Assembly (NCBI RefSeq): GCF_016283395.1
Contig: NZ_JAEEMU010000039.1
Location: 1 to 64,000 of the forward strand
Direction of reading: 5' to 3'
Source of the DNA: Ruminococcus sp.
GTDB taxonomy: Bacteria; Bacillota_A; Clostridia; Oscillospirales; Ruminococcaceae
Length of the DNA stretch: 64,000 nucleotides
Notes under the pieces: model-generated
The model's input: the letters and a program-made list of their open reading frames with translations, nothing else
What the model was told of the DNA's origin: nothing
Database searches by the model: none
Translations under genes and position numbers: made by a program
Shown here: piece after piece, positions 45,732-54,700 of the stretch
Numbering within the stretch: the first letter of the stretch is position 1
Layout of the letters: the number at the start of each line of letters is the position of its first letter

Positions 45732-46628
45732 ATGAAAAAGATCATACTTGCTGCTGCGGCATTTATAATGCTGATATCAGCGGACAAAGGAACTGCTGCG
45801 GCAGAAAGCAGCGGCTACGAATACACTATCATAGACGGAGAAGTTACGGTAGTCGGATATAATGGCGAACCTGAATACATTGAGATACCCGAATATATTG
45901 AGGGATGCCCCGTTATTGAGGTGAGGGACAACGCATTCTATAACTGTCATTCGCTGAAAGAGGCTGTACTGCCTGACACAGTGCTGAAAATAGGGCATCA
46001 CAGCTTTTATGCCTGTTATGAGCTTGAAAGCATAAGGCTCCCTGCGGAGCTTGAAGAGATAGGCATGGGCTGCTTCTGTGGCTGCGGGGCACTAAAGGAG
46101 ATAGAACTCCCCGAAACCCTTGATATTATCTCCGATTCCTGCTTTCGTGCCTGTACGTCTCTTAGTGAAATAAGTCTGCCGCATGGGACAAAAATAATCG
46201 AAAAATTTGCTTTTGCAGGCTGTACTGACCTGTGCAGCGCAGAGCTGGGCGAGAGCCTTTTAGCTGTGGGAGAAATGGCATTTTATATGTGCGGAAAGCT
46301 TTCGAGCGCGGTATTGCCCAAAACCTGCTACGATATAGGTGAGCAGGCATTCGGGTATGACTGTGACGGCAATAAGATGACAGTAAAAACAGATATGACG
46401 ATAGTAGGTGACAGCGAGTCGGCGGTGGAACGATATGCAAAGGAAAACGGTCTCGGATTTGCAGAATTACATGAAACGGCTGATGCTTTTGCACAGGTTG
46501 CAGACGCTGAGAAAAGCGTGAAAGCACCCGAATGGGTGAGCTGGCTCGGGCTCGGCATATTTGGAGTGCTTACAGCCATAGTTGTGATAATATCATTTAA
46601 CGAAGATAGGAGGAAAAAGCTTAAATAA
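45732..46628 (+). CDS. Leucine-rich-repeat (BspA-like) surface protein
   Basis: The 298-residue protein has a signal peptide (MKKIILAAAAFIMLISADKG) and about six repeats of LRR_5 type, such as VIEVRDNAFYNCHSLKEAVL, KIGHHSFYACYELESIRLP and IGMGCFCGCGALKEIELP. It ends in one membrane helix with a basic tail (GLGIFGVLTAIVVIISF, NEDRRKKLK), so it is anchored with the repeats outside. AAGGAGGGATAGGT precedes ATG. BspA-like proteins act in adhesion; here plant surface or host contact is inferred. Confidence 0.85.
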   Translation: MKKIILAAAAFIMLISADKGTAAAESSGYEYTIIDGEVTVVGYNGEPEYIEIPEYIEGCPVIEVRDNAFYNCHSLKEAVLPDTVLKIGHHSFYACYELESIRLPAELEEIGMGCFCGCGALKEIELPETLDIISDSCFRACTSLSEISLPHGTKIIEKFAFAGCTDLCSAELGESLLAVGEMAFYMCGKLSSAVLPKTCYDIGEQAFGYDCDGNKMTVKTDMTIVGDSESAVERYAKENGLGFAELHETADAFAQVADAEKSVKAPEWVSWLGLGIFGVLTAIVVIISFNEDRRKKLK

Positions 46629-46707
46629 TTGCTGTTTCAGAACGGTCTGACCATAAATTGCGCTTTTTGGATAATCGGCTAATATTAGTAATGTTTTATG
46701 AAATCCC

Positions 46708-46736
46708 TTGCAATTTCAGAAAAAATGTGTTATCAT
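46708..46736 (+). promoter_or_regulatory. Promoter of the mannanase gene
   Basis: TTGCAA (46708-46713) and TATCAT (46731-46736) are 17 bp apart, 98 bases before the start codon. Confidence 0.6.
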
Positions 46737-46834
46737 ATATGTGTATAATTGCGTTAAGCTGATAAATAAGGATAGGCACTTAAATTATAGGCTTAAAGCA
46801 AATAATTTAATACACACGATCTGGAGGGATCAAA

Positions 46835-48820
46835 TTGAAAAAAGAAAACATGAAGCGCGCTGCGTGCACTGTTGCAGCTGCGTTCATCGCGTCGGCGGCG
46901 ATGAGTTTTCCTTCAGCTCTGGCAAAGCCATCGGCAGTTCTTGCTGCCGATGAGGTCCTCAAATACGAATTCGAGGACGGCAAAACAAGCGGAGGAAAGA
47001 TCCACGCTGATGGAGCTTCCGATGTAAAGATGAGCGATTTCCCGGAAGGCACAGACCTGAGCGGATTCTCGGGCAAGGGATTTGCTTATCTCGATCAGAA
47101 GGGCACAACCCTCAGCGTAGACGTAGATGTTCCTGAGGCAGGACTCTACGAGCTTAACATTGGTTACTGTGAACCAAGTGACCCAAACAAGAAAGTCCAG
47201 TATCTCAACGTCAACGGAGTAAATCAGGGCGAGCTTACCTGCCCGTACACCAAGACATTTGCAGAGACTTCTGGCGGTGTGGTGAACCTTAAAAAGGGAA
47301 AGAACACTATCGAGCTGAAAGCATACTGGGGCTATACCTTCTTCGATTATCTCACATTGAAGGCTGCTCCCGAAAAGCTCACCAATCTTTCGCCTACAAG
47401 GGAGCTTTCAAATCCCAAGGCTTCTGATACCACAAAGCGTCTTTACAATTATCTCTGCGACCAGTATGGAAAGCACATCATATCAGGTCAGCAGGAATAC
47501 TGCGGAGACCACAACTATAACCTCTGGAACAGCCCCGATGTATTCATCAAGGACAATGAAGCCGAGTTTGAATACATAGAGGAAAAGACAGGCAAACAGC
47601 CTGCTATACGCGGAATAGATTTCCTTGCGTACAATACCTCTTCCGAGTGGCGTGATCATGCTCCTGAGCGAGTTATAGAATGGGTAAACAAGTATCACGG
47701 TATCGCAACTGTTTCATGGCACTGGAACGTGCCCTGCGAAAAGGGAAGCGATGATATCGCTTTCTATGTAGAGTCAGCAAATCCCAAGTTCACAACGTTC
47801 AGCTGTAAAAATGCGGTCACAGAGGGAACATGGGAAAATGAAGTCGTTATGGCTGATATCGAGCTTATCGCAGGCGAGCTGAAAAAGCTCAAGGACGCAG
47901 ATGTGCCTGTACTCTGGAGACCTCTCCACGAAGCCGAGGGCGGCTGGTTCTGGTGGGGAGCTGAGGGCGCAGAGCCGTGCAAGAAGCTCTACCGTCTGCT
48001 CTACGATCAGCTCACGAATGTTTACGGTCTGGACAACCTTATCTGGATATGGACAGGCTCGACTTCACCTGCGGCTGCCGACTGGTATCCGGGTGATGAT
48101 GTTGTGGATATTGTTGGCTACGATAAGTATAACTGCGCTGACGGCATAGCTAATCTCAGCTCTATATCGTCCACGTTCTACAGCCTTGTACAGGGTACGG
48201 ACTGTCAGAAAATGGTGACTATGTCCGAGAACGATTCCATACCTTCACTTGAAAACCTTGTGAACGATAAGGCTGCATGGCTGTATTTCTGTCCGTGGTA
48301 TATGAATTACCTCACCAGTGAGCAGAACAACCCTGTGGACAATCTCATAGAGGTATATCAGAGTGATTACTGCATCACTCTTGATGAGCTTCCTGACCTA
48401 AAAACATATCCTATAAATGGCAGTCAGGAAACTGTAACTACTACAGTTACGACCAAGTCCGTGACTACTTCAACGACTAAAGTCACGACCACTTCAGCGT
48501 CAAAAACTTCGACGACGACTAAAGTCACAACTTCTACCACGTCAAATGCTGAGACAAATGCAACGACTTCTTCAACGTTTTCAAATAACTATAAAAAAGG
48601 CGATGCCAACTGCGACGGCAATGTTGATATGTCTGATGCGGTTATCATAATGCAGTCTCTTGCAAATCCCGATAAATACGGTGAAAAAGGTACTGATATG
48701 TTTCATATCACTGAACAGGGAAAAATAAACGGAGATGTGGAAACAAGCAGTAAGGGACTCACTTCAAATGACGCTCTGGAGATACAGAAGTATCTTCTCG
48801 GTCTTTCAAAGTGGGATTAA
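46835..48820 (+). CDS. GH26 beta-mannanase with CBM35-like domain and dockerin
   Basis: This 661-residue secreted enzyme should cut beta-1,4-mannan. It has a signal peptide (residues 1-35), a CBM35-like carbohydrate-binding domain (LKYEFEDGKT to YWGYTFFDYLTLKAAPEK), and a GH26 catalytic domain with acid/base Glu in WRPLHEAEGGWFWWG and nucleophile Glu in VTMSENDSIPS. A Thr-rich linker leads to a C-terminal dockerin (GDANCDGNVDMSDAVIIMQS, LTSNDALEIQKYLLG). The dockerin indicates attachment to a cellulosome scaffoldin. GGAGGGATCAAATT, then GAAAAAAG, precede the start; a TTG or ATG choice within two codons is open. Confidence 0.93.
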   Translation: MKKENMKRAACTVAAAFIASAAMSFPSALAKPSAVLAADEVLKYEFEDGKTSGGKIHADGASDVKMSDFPEGTDLSGFSGKGFAYLDQKGTTLSVDVDVPEAGLYELNIGYCEPSDPNKKVQYLNVNGVNQGELTCPYTKTFAETSGGVVNLKKGKNTIELKAYWGYTFFDYLTLKAAPEKLTNLSPTRELSNPKASDTTKRLYNYLCDQYGKHIISGQQEYCGDHNYNLWNSPDVFIKDNEAEFEYIEEKTGKQPAIRGIDFLAYNTSSEWRDHAPERVIEWVNKYHGIATVSWHWNVPCEKGSDDIAFYVESANPKFTTFSCKNAVTEGTWENEVVMADIELIAGELKKLKDADVPVLWRPLHEAEGGWFWWGAEGAEPCKKLYRLLYDQLTNVYGLDNLIWIWTGSTSPAAADWYPGDDVVDIVGYDKYNCADGIANLSSISSTFYSLVQGTDCQKMVTMSENDSIPSLENLVNDKAAWLYFCPWYMNYLTSEQNNPVDNLIEVYQSDYCITLDELPDLKTYPINGSQETVTTTVTTKSVTTSTTKVTTTSASKTSTTTKVTTSTTSNAETNATTSSTFSNNYKKGDANCDGNVDMSDAVIIMQSLANPDKYGEKGTDMFHITEQGKINGDVETSSKGLTSNDALEIQKYLLGLSKWD

Positions 48821-48860
48821 ATAAAAATAAAAAATGATTCACATTAAAAGGGAGGAAAAT

Positions 48861-51551
48861 ATGATGAATCACAAAAAACTGACTGCGGCAGTATTGAGTA
48901 TCGTTACTGCTGCAACATCACTTTGTGCAGCTGTTCCTGTAAATGCGGCTGATTCAGAGCCTGTACAGGAATTCTGCGCACCTATCAGCGAGATAGTCCA
49001 GGACTCAGGTCTTGATATCGACTATGCGCGTGCACTTCAGTATTCGCTCTATTTCTATGACGCAAATATGTGCGGAGAGTTCAAAGAAAATGAGAACAAA
49101 CTCTCATGGCGCGGCAGCTGCCACACATATGACGCTCATGTTCCTATGATCCCATGGGACGGACTTACAAATAACAGCAGTAAGGGCGGTACTAACCTTT
49201 CAGCTTCATTCATGGAAAAATACAAGGATGTTCTCGATCCTGACGGCGACGGCACTATCGACGTTGCAGGCGGTTTCCACGATGCAGGTGACCACGTTGA
49301 ATTTGGTATGCCTGAAAACTATTCAGCAGCTACACTTGGCTGGGATTACTATGAATTCCGTGATTCGTTCAAGAAGCTCAAACTGGAAGATCATATGGAG
49401 ACTATTCTCCGTCATTTCAATGACTATCTTATGAAGTGTACATTCCTTGACGATAATGGTACAGTTATCGCACACTGCTATCAGGTCGGCGATGGTAATA
49501 TCGACCATGCTATCTGGAACAGCCCGGAGGTTGATACTATGCCTCGTCCTGCATTTTTCCTGACAGCAGAAAAGCCTCAGACAGACTATGTTGTATCGGC
49601 ATGTGCTTCGCTGGCTATCAATTACCTTAACTTTAAGGATACTGATGCTGATTATGCTGCACAGTCACTGAAATACGCAAAGGCTCTCTGGAAATTTGCT
49701 AATGACAATCCTAAGGAGCTTTCAGATAATGGTGACGGCCCCGGTCAGTTCTATGGTTCTTCAAAGTGGGAGGACGACTATTGCTGGGCTGCTGCATGGA
49801 TGTACCTTGCAACAGGCGATGAAAGTGTGTTTGATTACGCTGTAGAGATATTCGATTACTATGCTCCTTCAGGCTGGTGCTACTGCTGGAACGATATGTG
49901 GAGCGGTGCAGGCGTTATGTGGGCTGTTGTAAATCAGGAACACCCAGAGCTCGACCTTGTTCAGAAGATCAGAGATGCTCAGGGCAAGAACCAGTATGTT
50001 TTTGACAACTTCTGGGACGATGACTGTGTAGGCAAGTGTCTCAATGCATGGAAGCAGAAGGAAACACCTCAGGGCTTCGCATGGCTCAACCAGTGGGGCA
50101 GCTGCCGTTACAACACAGCTATGCAGCTTATCTGTCTTGTTCACGATAAGTATACCAATGACGGAAAGCCGGGCGAATGGGCTGAATGGGCACAAAAGCA
50201 GATGGACTATGTTCTCGGTAAGAATGACATCACTTATAAGGAAGAGGCTAAGTACTCTGTTCTTGCAGGCAAGAATGGTACTCACGGTCCGAGAAGCTTC
50301 GTTGTAGGTTACAATGATACATCAGTAAAGAATCCTCATCACCGTGCAGCATCAGGTCTTCTTATGGCTGAAGATGCGCGTGAGCAGAGACATATCCTCT
50401 GGGGTGCTCTTGCAGGTGGTCCGGACAATAAGGACGGTCATGATGACGCTACAAAGGATTGGACAGAAAACGAGGTTACTATCGACTATAATGCTTGTCT
50501 CCCGGGTGCAGCTGCTGGTCTTTATGCTTTCTTCGGCACAGAGGATATGGCTATAACTCCTAACTTCCCTCCTGAGGATGAGAAGAGAGTATACGGCGGC
50601 GGTGCAGGCGGCGAAGGCGGCAGCGGATACTGGGTCGAGGCTATCGGTCTTGACAGCCGCAACGACGACGGTACAGGTGCTGTTGAGGTTTCACTGAAGG
50701 TCCTTTCAGGTGAAACTACTCCTGCAAAGAACATCACAGTAAGATATTTCATTGATGCTTCAGAGGTTTCTGACCCGACGATCATTGATACAAAGAAGCT
50801 TTACGATCAGTCTGAAATGGAGATCGAAGGTGCTAAGTGTACAGTAAGTCCGTTAAAGAAGTACAAGGATTCAGACAGCATCTACTATGTTGAGCTTTCA
50901 TGGGAAGACTGCACTATAATCAACTCCGGTAAGAAGAGCCAGTTCTCAGTTGGCTTCTACGGAAAGGGATATACAGATCCTGATACACATAAGTATATAG
51001 TATATAAATGGGATCCTGAAAATGACTGGAGCTATGAGCACCTTAAGATGGGTAAGAAAACAGACTTCTTCGCAGTTGATGATCCGCCTGAGGAGCGTTG
51101 CGATTACATCTGTGTTTATGCTGACGGCGTTCTCGTAGGCGGTATCGAGCCTGACGGTACAAAGCCTGCTGAAAAGGAGCCTGCAAAGACAACTACAACA
51201 ACAAAGCCTGTAGTTACAACAACAACTACCACAAAGGCTGTTACAGTTACTTCTACATCTACAACAACAGCAGCTCCTAAGGTAACAACTACTGTTTCTG
51301 AAGAGAATGAGGTCAAGGTAACAAAGGCCGGCGACGCTAACTGCGACGGTCAGGTAGATATGTCTGATATCGTTCTTATCATGCAGTCACTTGCAAATCC
51401 TGACAAGTACGGAATAAATGGCTCAGACAAGAACCATATTTCCAATCAGGGACAGGCAAACGCTGACGTTGACAAGAGCAGCAAGGGCGTTACTTCAAAC
51501 GACGCACTTAGAATTCAGGAATTCCTGCTTGGCAAGGTAAAATCACTTTAA
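48861..51551 (+). CDS. GH9 endoglucanase with CBM3-like domain and dockerin
   Basis: This 896-residue secreted cellulase has a signal peptide (LTAAVLSIVTAATSLCAAVP) and a GH9 (alpha/alpha)6 domain with the two catalytic Asp region GGFHDAGDHVEFGMP, PHHRAASG and ENEVTIDYNACLPGAAAGLY with the acid Glu. A CBM3c-like module follows (SGYWVEAIGLDSRNDDGTG), then a Thr/Val linker and a dockerin (GDANCDGQVDMSDIVLIMQS, VTSNDALRIQEFLLG). GGGAGGAAAAT precedes ATG-ATG; an ATG 27 bases upstream lacks a ribosome site. It starts 40 bases after the mannanase stop without a terminator between, so the two are co-transcribed. Confidence 0.95.
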   Translation: MMNHKKLTAAVLSIVTAATSLCAAVPVNAADSEPVQEFCAPISEIVQDSGLDIDYARALQYSLYFYDANMCGEFKENENKLSWRGSCHTYDAHVPMIPWDGLTNNSSKGGTNLSASFMEKYKDVLDPDGDGTIDVAGGFHDAGDHVEFGMPENYSAATLGWDYYEFRDSFKKLKLEDHMETILRHFNDYLMKCTFLDDNGTVIAHCYQVGDGNIDHAIWNSPEVDTMPRPAFFLTAEKPQTDYVVSACASLAINYLNFKDTDADYAAQSLKYAKALWKFANDNPKELSDNGDGPGQFYGSSKWEDDYCWAAAWMYLATGDESVFDYAVEIFDYYAPSGWCYCWNDMWSGAGVMWAVVNQEHPELDLVQKIRDAQGKNQYVFDNFWDDDCVGKCLNAWKQKETPQGFAWLNQWGSCRYNTAMQLICLVHDKYTNDGKPGEWAEWAQKQMDYVLGKNDITYKEEAKYSVLAGKNGTHGPRSFVVGYNDTSVKNPHHRAASGLLMAEDAREQRHILWGALAGGPDNKDGHDDATKDWTENEVTIDYNACLPGAAAGLYAFFGTEDMAITPNFPPEDEKRVYGGGAGGEGGSGYWVEAIGLDSRNDDGTGAVEVSLKVLSGETTPAKNITVRYFIDASEVSDPTIIDTKKLYDQSEMEIEGAKCTVSPLKKYKDSDSIYYVELSWEDCTIINSGKKSQFSVGFYGKGYTDPDTHKYIVYKWDPENDWSYEHLKMGKKTDFFAVDDPPEERCDYICVYADGVLVGGIEPDGTKPAEKEPAKTTTTTKPVVTTTTTTKAVTVTSTSTTTAAPKVTTTVSEENEVKVTKAGDANCDGQVDMSDIVLIMQSLANPDKYGINGSDKNHISNQGQANADVDKSSKGVTSNDALRIQEFLLGKVKSL

Positions 51552-51557
51552 TAGCTT

Positions 51558-51586
51558 TAAAGCGGCTCATCTGAGCCGCTTTTCTG
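51558..51586 (+). terminator. Terminator after the cellulase gene
   Basis: AAAGCGGCTCA and TGAGCCGCTTTT form a stem with a short loop. Confidence 0.85.
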
Positions 51587-51612
51587 TTATCATGTGGCAA
51601 TAATGAAAATAC

Positions 51613-51642
51613 TTGACTGAATCGGCTGATATGTTGTATAAT
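51613..51642 (+). promoter_or_regulatory. Promoter of spoIIR
   Basis: TTGACT (51613-51618) and TATAAT (51637-51642) are 18 bp apart. Confidence 0.7.
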
Positions 51643-51681
51643 TATTGATGATACGGTCAATGCTTTCCATGAGGTGATATA

Positions 51682-52332
51682 ATGAAAAAGCCATCATGGA
51701 AGATAATGGCGGCAGGGCTTGTACTTACCATACTTATTTCAAATATGAGCAGCTTCATTAGCGACGGGCTGAAACTTGAAGAGCTCCGCGGCAGTGTGCT
51801 GCGGCTGCATATCCTTGCCAATTCCGACAGTGAAAAGGATCAGCAGCTTAAACTTATGGTGCGTGACGAGCTCCTTGAAAGAGGGATATTCAACGGTGCG
51901 AATGATCTTGCTGAAGCTGAACGCATAGCAAAGGTGAGAATGCCTGAGATAGTTCGGACGGCGGAAAGTGTCCTGCGCAGGAACGGCTGTAATGACAAAG
52001 TGTCGGCAGAGCTTGCAGATGCGGACTTTGATGAACGTGTGTATGGTGATATCACCATGCCTGCGGGACACTACAGAGCACTTCGCATAATGATAGGTGA
52101 TGCTCGCGGACATAACTGGTGGTGCGTGATGTATCCGCCTCTGTGTCTGCCTGCTGCCTGTGAAAAGACTGCTGAAACAGAAGAAGTGAACAGCGAAGCG
52201 GAAAGCGTGACTGATGATAAGGCAGCAGAAGAAGAGAGCTTTGATGAAAAAGAGCTTGATATACTAAAAAAACCTAAGAAATACAAGCTGAAATTTGCTT
52301 TATGGGATAAAATCAAAAGCGTATTTAGCTGA
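51682..52332 (+). CDS. spoIIR: Stage II sporulation protein R
   Basis: This 216-residue secreted signalling protein activates SpoIIGA in spore formers. The family features are an N-terminal membrane/signal segment, LRLHILANSDSEKDQQLKLM, VRDELLERG, and YGDITMPAGHYRALRIMIGD with GHNWWCVMYPPLC. A charged Glu-rich insert precedes the KYKLKFALWDKIKS end. GAGGTGATATA precedes ATG. It is often kept in ruminococci that are not known to sporulate well. Confidence 0.92.
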   Translation: MKKPSWKIMAAGLVLTILISNMSSFISDGLKLEELRGSVLRLHILANSDSEKDQQLKLMVRDELLERGIFNGANDLAEAERIAKVRMPEIVRTAESVLRRNGCNDKVSAELADADFDERVYGDITMPAGHYRALRIMIGDARGHNWWCVMYPPLCLPAACEKTAETEEVNSEAESVTDDKAAEEESFDEKELDILKKPKKYKLKFALWDKIKSVFS

Positions 52333-52367
52333 ACTATTGTGCAAGACTACAAAAATGATGCGACCGC

Positions 52368-52396
52368 TTGACATATCAGACCATATGTTGTATAAT
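52368..52396 (+). promoter_or_regulatory. Promoter of infC-rpmI-rplT
   Basis: TTGACA (52368-52373) and TATAAT (52391-52396) are 17 bp apart, a full consensus promoter, with a leader of about 170 bases before infC. Confidence 0.88.
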
Positions 52397-52404
52397 ATTT
52401 GAGT

Positions 52405-52545
52405 AAACAAAGCAGAACTATGCGTTCTCACCGTCGGGCTATGCTGAAACGGTCAATATATAATGGTAAACAGGTCGTATTTGCGGCTTGATTTTCAGTG
52501 TGTATTGGTGAGTGCGGATAATTTCTGCACTCATTTTTGTTTTTA
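52405..52545 (+). promoter_or_regulatory. infC operon leader with terminator-like hairpin (L20-type attenuation)
   Basis: The untranslated leader ends in a stem GAGTGC and GCACTC (52510-52532) followed by ATTTTTGTTTTT, directly before the ribosome site. In Firmicutes this operon is controlled by L20 binding to a leader that folds into a terminator. The location fits; the L20-binding fold itself was not worked out. Confidence 0.6.
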
Positions 52546-52572
52546 AATTATTTTGCTTGGAGGTGCTTGACT

Positions 52573-53091
52573 ATTAGCAAACAGGAACTGCAGATCAACG
52601 AAGAGATAAGAGATAAAGAAGTTCTCGTAATCGACGCTGAAGGAAAAAAGCTCGGCGTTTTATCCGCCAAAGAAGCACAGCAGATGGCTTTCGAACAGGA
52701 TCTTGATCTCGTAAAGATCGCTCCGCAGGCAACACCGCCCGTATGCCGTATCATGGATTACGGAAAGTATTGCTTCGAGCAGGCTAAACGTGAGAAGGAA
52801 GCAAGAAAAAATCAGAAGGTAGTTTCTATCAAGGAGATCAGAATGTTCTCTACAATAGATACCCATGACTTTGAAACGAAGGTAAATCAGGCTGTCAAAT
52901 TTTTAGAGGGCGGCGACAAGCTCAAGGTATCAGTAAGATTCCGTAAAAGAGCTATTGCACATCCCGAACTTGGAAACGAACTGCTTGATCGTTTCAAGGA
53001 AGCAGTTTCTGCGGCAGGCACTGTGGATAAGCCGGCTAAAATGGAGGGACGCAGCATAGTAATGTTCGTTTCCCCAAAGGCCGCTAAGTAA
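52573..53091 (+). CDS. infC: Translation initiation factor IF-3 (AUU start)
   Basis: This 172-residue factor binds the 30S subunit and checks start codons. The start is ATT behind TTGGAGGTGCTTGACT, and the first residues [13 protein letters not shown] match the family. Use of AUU for infC is well known and lets IF-3 limit its own synthesis. Motifs include [32 protein letters not shown] and [18 protein letters not shown]. It is followed by rpmI after 13 bases. Confidence 0.96.
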   Translation: MSKQELQINEEIRDKEVLVIDAEGKKLGVLSAKEAQQMAFEQDLDLVKIAPQATPPVCRIMDYGKYCFEQAKREKEARKNQKVVSIKEIRMFSTIDTHDFETKVNQAVKFLEGGDKLKVSVRFRKRAIAHPELGNELLDRFKEAVSAAGTVDKPAKMEGRSIVMFVSPKAAK

Positions 53092-53104
53092 GGAGGATCA
53101 TATA

Positions 53105-53308
53105 ATGGCAAAGGTAAAGGTTAAAACTCACTCGGGCGCAAAGAAGCGTTTTAAGATTACAGGAAGCGGTAAGGTAAAGTACCAGCACACAAACAAGAGA
53201 CACAGACTTACTCAGAAGGATACTAAGCGCAAGAGAATCGCTCGTAACGCAGGTGTAGCTGACTGCACAAATGCACCTACAATTAAGAAGCTCGTTCCTT
53301 ATATGTAA
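53105..53308 (+). CDS. rpmI: 50S ribosomal protein L35
   Basis: The 67-residue basic protein begins [20 protein letters not shown] and has the standard L35 length. AAGGAGGATCATATA precedes ATG. It is the middle gene of the conserved infC-rpmI-rplT operon. No anomaly is seen. Confidence 0.97.
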   Translation: MAKVKVKTHSGAKKRFKITGSGKVKYQHTNKRHRLTQKDTKRKRIARNAGVADCTNAPTIKKLVPYM

Positions 53309-53378
53309 TTGGAAGCGGATATCGTATCCGCATGGTACTGGGCTATTCCCGTAATTTTAATTTTGGAGGTAAAAGACT

Positions 53379-53732
53379 ATGGCACGTATTAAAGGTGCAA
53401 TGATGACTCGTAAGAGAAGAAACAAGACTTTAAAGCTTGCTAAGGGCTACTGGGGTTCTAAGAGCAAGCACTTCAAGATGGCTAAGCAGGCCGTAATGAA
53501 GTCAGGCAACTATGCATACATCGGAAGAAAGCAGAAGAAGAGACAGTTCAGACAGCTCTGGATCACAAGAATTTCAGCTGCTGCTAAGCTCAACGGCATG
53601 AACTACTCTACATTCATGAACGGCTGCAAGAAGGCTGGTATCTCTCTTAACAGAAAGATGCTCTCTGAGATCGCTATCAACGATGCAGCTGGTTTCACAG
53701 CAATTGCTGACAAGGCAAAGGCTGCTCTTTAA
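53379..53732 (+). CDS. rplT: 50S ribosomal protein L20
   Basis: The 117-residue protein begins [20 protein letters not shown] and contains [40 protein letters not shown] and [15 protein letters not shown], as in all L20. It assembles early on 23S rRNA and represses its own operon through the leader. TTGGAGGTAAAAGACT precedes ATG. Confidence 0.97.
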   Translation: MARIKGAMMTRKRRNKTLKLAKGYWGSKSKHFKMAKQAVMKSGNYAYIGRKQKKRQFRQLWITRISAAAKLNGMNYSTFMNGCKKAGISLNRKMLSEIAINDAAGFTAIADKAKAAL

Positions 53733-53742
53733 TTGATATAAT

Positions 53743-53779
53743 AAACACGCTTCTTAATTAATTTAAGAGCGTGTTTTTG
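53743..53779 (+). terminator. Terminator of infC-rpmI-rplT
   Basis: AAACACGCTTCTTAA and TTAAGAGCGTGTTTTT form a stem directly after rplT. Confidence 0.85.
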
Positions 53780-53873
53780 TTAATAAAGAATCCATTGTAC
53801 ACAGTGCATGACGGTGGCTGAGATACAGTCCGTCATGCCGTGTATATGAGTTCTGTAAGGCGGTGTTGTACTA

Positions 53874-54656
53874 TTGGAAAACATCATCACTTCAAAAGAT
53901 AATCCTACTGTCAAGCTGTATCAGAAGCTTTCTTCCTCAAAAAAAGAAAGACTTCAGTACGGCTTATTCGTGTTGGAGGGGCAAAGGATAGTTGAGGACG
54001 CTCTCAAAGAGGAAAGCGGCATAACTCAGCTAATACTCACTCAAAAGGCGTATGAACGCTTCGGTGAAGAACTTTTACAGGCTGATTTGAGAAACACAAG
54101 GACAATTGTCATTTCAAATGAGCTTGGAAACAGGATAGCTTCTACCGACAGTACACAGGGCGTTTTTGCAATGTGCAGGATACCTGTGCAGCGCAGCGTC
54201 AGCAGCATTATCACCGAAAACGGCAAGTATCTCGTGCTCTTCGGATTACAGGATCCCGGAAACGTTGGTATGATGATCAGAACTGCCGATGCACTTGGTA
54301 TCAGCGGTGTTATAATGTCGGGAAGCTGTGACCTTTACAGCCCGAAGGTGATACGTTCAACTATGGGTTCGGTGTTCAGAATGAAGATAGCCATAGAAAA
54401 TGATGCGGATAAGCTTTTTGAGGAACTTGCGGGCATTACGACTTCTGCCGCTGTCATAGACAAGGACGCTCAGCCTGTGACAGAGTGTAAATTTGAGGGC
54501 GCACATGCCGTGTTCATCGGCAATGAGGGGAACGGACTTCCTGCTGATATCGCACAGCGTTGCAGCAGAAAAGTAATTATCCCTATGCACGGAAATATCA
54601 ATTCACTTAATGCTGCAATGGCAGCAGGAATACTTATGTGGGAGCTCAGCAGGTAA
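53874..54656 (+). CDS. SpoU/TrmH-family rRNA 2'-O-methyltransferase
   Basis: The 260-residue protein has a substrate-binding N-terminus (ENIITSKDNPTVKLYQKLSS, GLFVLEGQRIVEDAL) and a SPOUT knot with the three family motifs: FGLQDPGNVGMMIRTADALG, HAVFIGNEGNGL and IPMHGNINSLNAAMAAGIL. It should transfer methyl from S-adenosylmethionine to a ribose in 23S rRNA; the exact target cannot be told. The start is TTG, 9 bases after AAGGCGG. The usual neighbours of rplT in Firmicutes include this gene. Confidence 0.9.
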   Translation: MENIITSKDNPTVKLYQKLSSSKKERLQYGLFVLEGQRIVEDALKEESGITQLILTQKAYERFGEELLQADLRNTRTIVISNELGNRIASTDSTQGVFAMCRIPVQRSVSSIITENGKYLVLFGLQDPGNVGMMIRTADALGISGVIMSGSCDLYSPKVIRSTMGSVFRMKIAIENDADKLFEELAGITTSAAVIDKDAQPVTECKFEGAHAVFIGNEGNGLPADIAQRCSRKVIIPMHGNINSLNAAMAAGILMWELSR

Positions 54657-54700
54657 CACTGCTCGGCTCGGACTGATACATTAATAAAGGAGGCATGACT

